Notes under the pieces: generated by a model | The model's database searches: none | Seen by the model: the letters and a program-made list of their open reading frames with translations, nothing else | What the model was told of the DNA's origin: nothing | Position numbers and translations under genes: made by a program | Shown here: positions 4,654 through 6,062 of the stretch, piece by piece | Numbering within the stretch: position 1 is the first letter of the stretch | Layout: every line of letters begins with the position of its first letter | Origin: Bdellovibrionales bacterium | GTDB taxonomy: Bacteria > Bdellovibrionota > Bacteriovoracia > Bacteriovoracales > Bacteriovoracaceae | Assembly (NCBI GenBank): GCA_030633015.1 | Contig: DAOVTR010000108.1 | Coordinates: 1-6,062, forward strand | Reading direction: 5' to 3' | Length of the DNA: 6,062 bases

Positions 4654-5220
4654 ATGAAAAAAATCAACTTAAGATCATTATCAAATATTTTTGAAGAAGT
4701 TCTTGATAATAGCTTCACCAAAAATAACTCTTATAAAAAGAAATATCCTTCGCAAAGAACTGAATACAATAAGCTACAAAAAAAAACCAAAAGCAGTTTC
4801 AATTTTTTATCACTAATCAAGCACTGGGAAGAAATTGTTGGTCCAAGATCTGCAAAAAACACAATCCCACTTAGAATGATAAACAAAACTCTAGTTATAT
4901 TAACCAATCACTCAGCATACTCTTCTTCGCTTAGCTTTATTGAAACACCAATTAAAAATAAAATCTTCACAATCTTTCCAGAACTTAAAAACCAAATTAA
5001 AGATCTAAAGTATCAAGTGAACTCCTCTTTTTTTGATAAAAAATATAATTTGCTACAAGCAAAAACAAAAACCGAGATAAAACAACAGCAATATTCCAAC
5101 CATCAATATTCACCCAAATATCAAGCAGCCAAAAAAAATGCAAATAATCTTTTTTCTGAAATTAAAGATAGTGATATTAAAGAAAAATTAATATCAATTT
5201 ACTTACAAAGTTCCGAATAA
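4654..5220 (+). CDS. DciA-like DUF721 protein (probable helicase loader/operator)
   Basis: The 188-residue protein carries a DUF721 domain at about residues 50-125: FLSLIKHWEEIVGPRSAKNT with the family's W58 and G63, P72 after it, the strand KTLVILTNHSAYSSSL, and the following helix and strand (IKNKIFTIFPEL, IKDLKYQVN). DUF721 includes DciA, which helps load or operate the replicative helicase DnaB in bacteria lacking DnaC or DnaI. Function in this sequence is inferred from the family. The N-terminus (1-48) is basic and probably disordered, and residues 125-188 form a Lys/Gln/Asn-rich tail of unknown role. ATG 4654 has a weak AGG (4646-4648) five bases upstream. An A9 tract lies at 4778-4786 within the gene. 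Its last 18 bases overlap the end of the convergent methyltransferase gene. Confidence 0.75.
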   Translation: MKKINLRSLSNIFEEVLDNSFTKNNSYKKKYPSQRTEYNKLQKKTKSSFNFLSLIKHWEEIVGPRSAKNTIPLRMINKTLVILTNHSAYSSSLSFIETPIKNKIFTIFPELKNQIKDLKYQVNSSFFDKKYNLLQAKTKTEIKQQQYSNHQYSPKYQAAKKNANNLFSEIKDSDIKEKLISIYLQSSE

Positions 5221-5787
5221 CAAAATATTTGATCTTCCATGTCTAATACTTTTTATTACCTGAAGATCATACTTTGAAGCAACTTCTATCATATTATCAC
5301 TTCTTGCTAATAAAAAAACCAAATGACTTTTTTTAATTAAAAGTGAAATAATACGAAACAACTCTTCATTTAAATGATTAGGCCAAAAATGACAAAGACT
5401 TTTATTTTTGTCTGCAGGCAATCGCCCTGTTCCAAGATTATAATAAGGAGGATTGCACACCACGACATCGAAACAATTATTATATTTACCTGTATTTAAA
5501 TCGACAATATCGGCCATAACTATCTCTACTTCTTTATTAGAAATAAACTTATTAGAATTAATTTTTAGATGTTTTTCAAATTCAACTTGATATTCACACG
5601 ATGTTAAAGCAATTTCCTTCTTTGCTTTAAGTACAACTTCTATACCCACAACTCCGCACCCTGCACACAGATCAATTAAATTTAATGCCTCTTTTTTATT
5701 GAAAGCATCAAGTTCTTTTGCAACAAAATTGCTTAAAAAAATGGAGTCCTCGCTAAAATGATAAAAATCAGGCTGAGAGTATTTCAC
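5203..5787 (-). CDS. TrmN6-like tRNA/RNA N6-adenine methyltransferase
   Basis: A 194-residue class I SAM-dependent methyltransferase. Motif I is LIDLCAGCGVVGIE (residues 37-50), the acidic ribose-binding residue is E65 (SCEYQ), and motif IV is CNPPYY (111-116), whose NPPY is typical of enzymes that methylate a nitrogen of adenine or glutamine. The YHFSEDSIFLSNF start and the length resemble TrmN6 (YfiC), which makes m6A37 in tRNA-Val; a different RNA target is possible. The start is GTG 5787, with no clear ribosome binding site. The gene overlaps the upstream Sua5/YrdC gene by 20 bases, so it is probably translated by coupling. Its stop lies inside the end of the convergent dciA-like gene. 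Confidence 0.78.
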   Translation of the reverse strand: MKYSQPDFYHFSEDSIFLSNFVAKELDAFNKKEALNLIDLCAGCGVVGIEVVLKAKKEIALTSCEYQVEFEKHLKINSNKFISNKEVEIVMADIVDLNTGKYNNCFDVVVCNPPYYNLGTGRLPADKNKSLCHFWPNHLNEELFRIISLLIKKSHLVFLLARSDNMIEVASKYDLQVIKSIRHGRSNILLFGTL

Positions 5788-6062
5788 TATATTTCTTGAT
5801 CTGGTTATAATGTTTACCTTTCCTAATGATTTTTATGTCTAAAGTTGGAACAATTTTAATTATTGTAGATGGTAAATTGGAACTTATTAATGCCTCTTGT
5901 TCTATTAAAAAAAGATTTTTTTCAATGTTTTTATTATAAAATTCAGCAGCATTATTCGCATTTAAAATGGGAGAGTCTCCAGAATAATTTAAACTTGTTG
6001 TTGTTATAGGAAATGACACACTTTTTGATATCTCCATTATCGCCTGATTTTTAACACATCTA
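5768..6062 (-). CDS. Threonylcarbamoyl-AMP synthase (Sua5/YrdC/TsaC family), C-terminal part
   Basis: Only the last 98 or so codons are in the window. The frame is open to the right edge (RCVKNQAI before the first ATG at 6037), so that ATG is internal and not the start. The segment PITTTSLNYSGDSP matches the conserved 'P-x-x-x-TSAN-x-SG' signature of the YrdC fold, with Leu in place of the usual Ala. LPSTIIKI and IIRKG are the closing strands typical of the family. The enzyme makes threonylcarbamoyl-AMP from threonine, bicarbonate and ATP, the first step toward t6A37 in ANN-decoding tRNAs. The product ends soon after IIRKG, so it is a YrdC/TsaC-type protein without the extra Sua5 C-terminal domain. 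Its TGA lies 20 bases inside the next gene. Confidence 0.82.
   Translation of the reverse strand, partial: RCVKNQAIMEISKSVSFPITTTSLNYSGDSPILNANNAAEFYNKNIEKNLFLIEQEALISSNLPSTIIKIVPTLDIKIIRKGKHYNQIKKYSEILSA

Overview
This window looks like a compact, strongly AT-rich chromosome segment of a Gram-negative bacterium. An LptE-type outer-membrane lipoprotein gene shows the Gram-negative envelope. The gene set, the AT bias and the zinc-knuckle tail of the lysine-rich protein suggest Bdellovibrionota (Bdellovibrio/Bacteriovorax relatives). That placement is inference from remembered family patterns, not from a search. The genes are mostly housekeeping, and I see no tRNA, rRNA, CRISPR array, transposase or phage gene.

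Left part (1-1465): a minus-strand pair encodes a 103-residue unknown protein and, 14 bases downstream, a cyclic-nucleotide-binding-domain protein that runs off the left edge. A divergent 150-residue orphan gene reads rightward from position 1013. Its end overlaps, by four bases, the end of a minus-strand gene (1462-2418). That gene encodes a histone-H1-like protein: fourteen 8-residue lysine-rich repeats, then a putative C-C-C-H zinc knuckle and an acidic tail.

Middle (2419-4550): a 248-base intergenic region with several small symmetric elements leads into rpsT (ribosomal protein S20, GTG start, strong ribosome binding site). Facing it is the minus-strand operon lptE-holA. The main surprise lies here. 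The DNA polymerase III delta subunit gene (holA) is cut by one in-frame TAA after codon 241. The same frame then continues without a shift through the normal C-terminal collar domain to position 2924, giving the usual full length of about 320 residues. This is either a sequence error, a real nonsense mutation, or a split or recoded essential gene.

Right part (4551-6062): a short divergent intergenic region carries a near-consensus promoter for lptE that would give a leaderless mRNA. It also carries an operator-like symmetric element in front of a dciA-like (DUF721) gene, a probable helicase-loader protein. The DUF721 gene ends inside a convergent minus-strand pair: the 3' part of a Sua5/YrdC (TsaC) threonylcarbamoyl-AMP synthase gene, cut by the right edge, and an overlapping TrmN6-like methyltransferase gene. 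Both are expected to act on tRNA, possibly both at A37.

Genes are packed tightly. All three convergent pairs overlap at their stop codons, so no conventional intrinsic terminator fits between them. Apart from the interrupted holA and the unusual lysine-rich protein, I see no clear evidence of a new multi-gene system.
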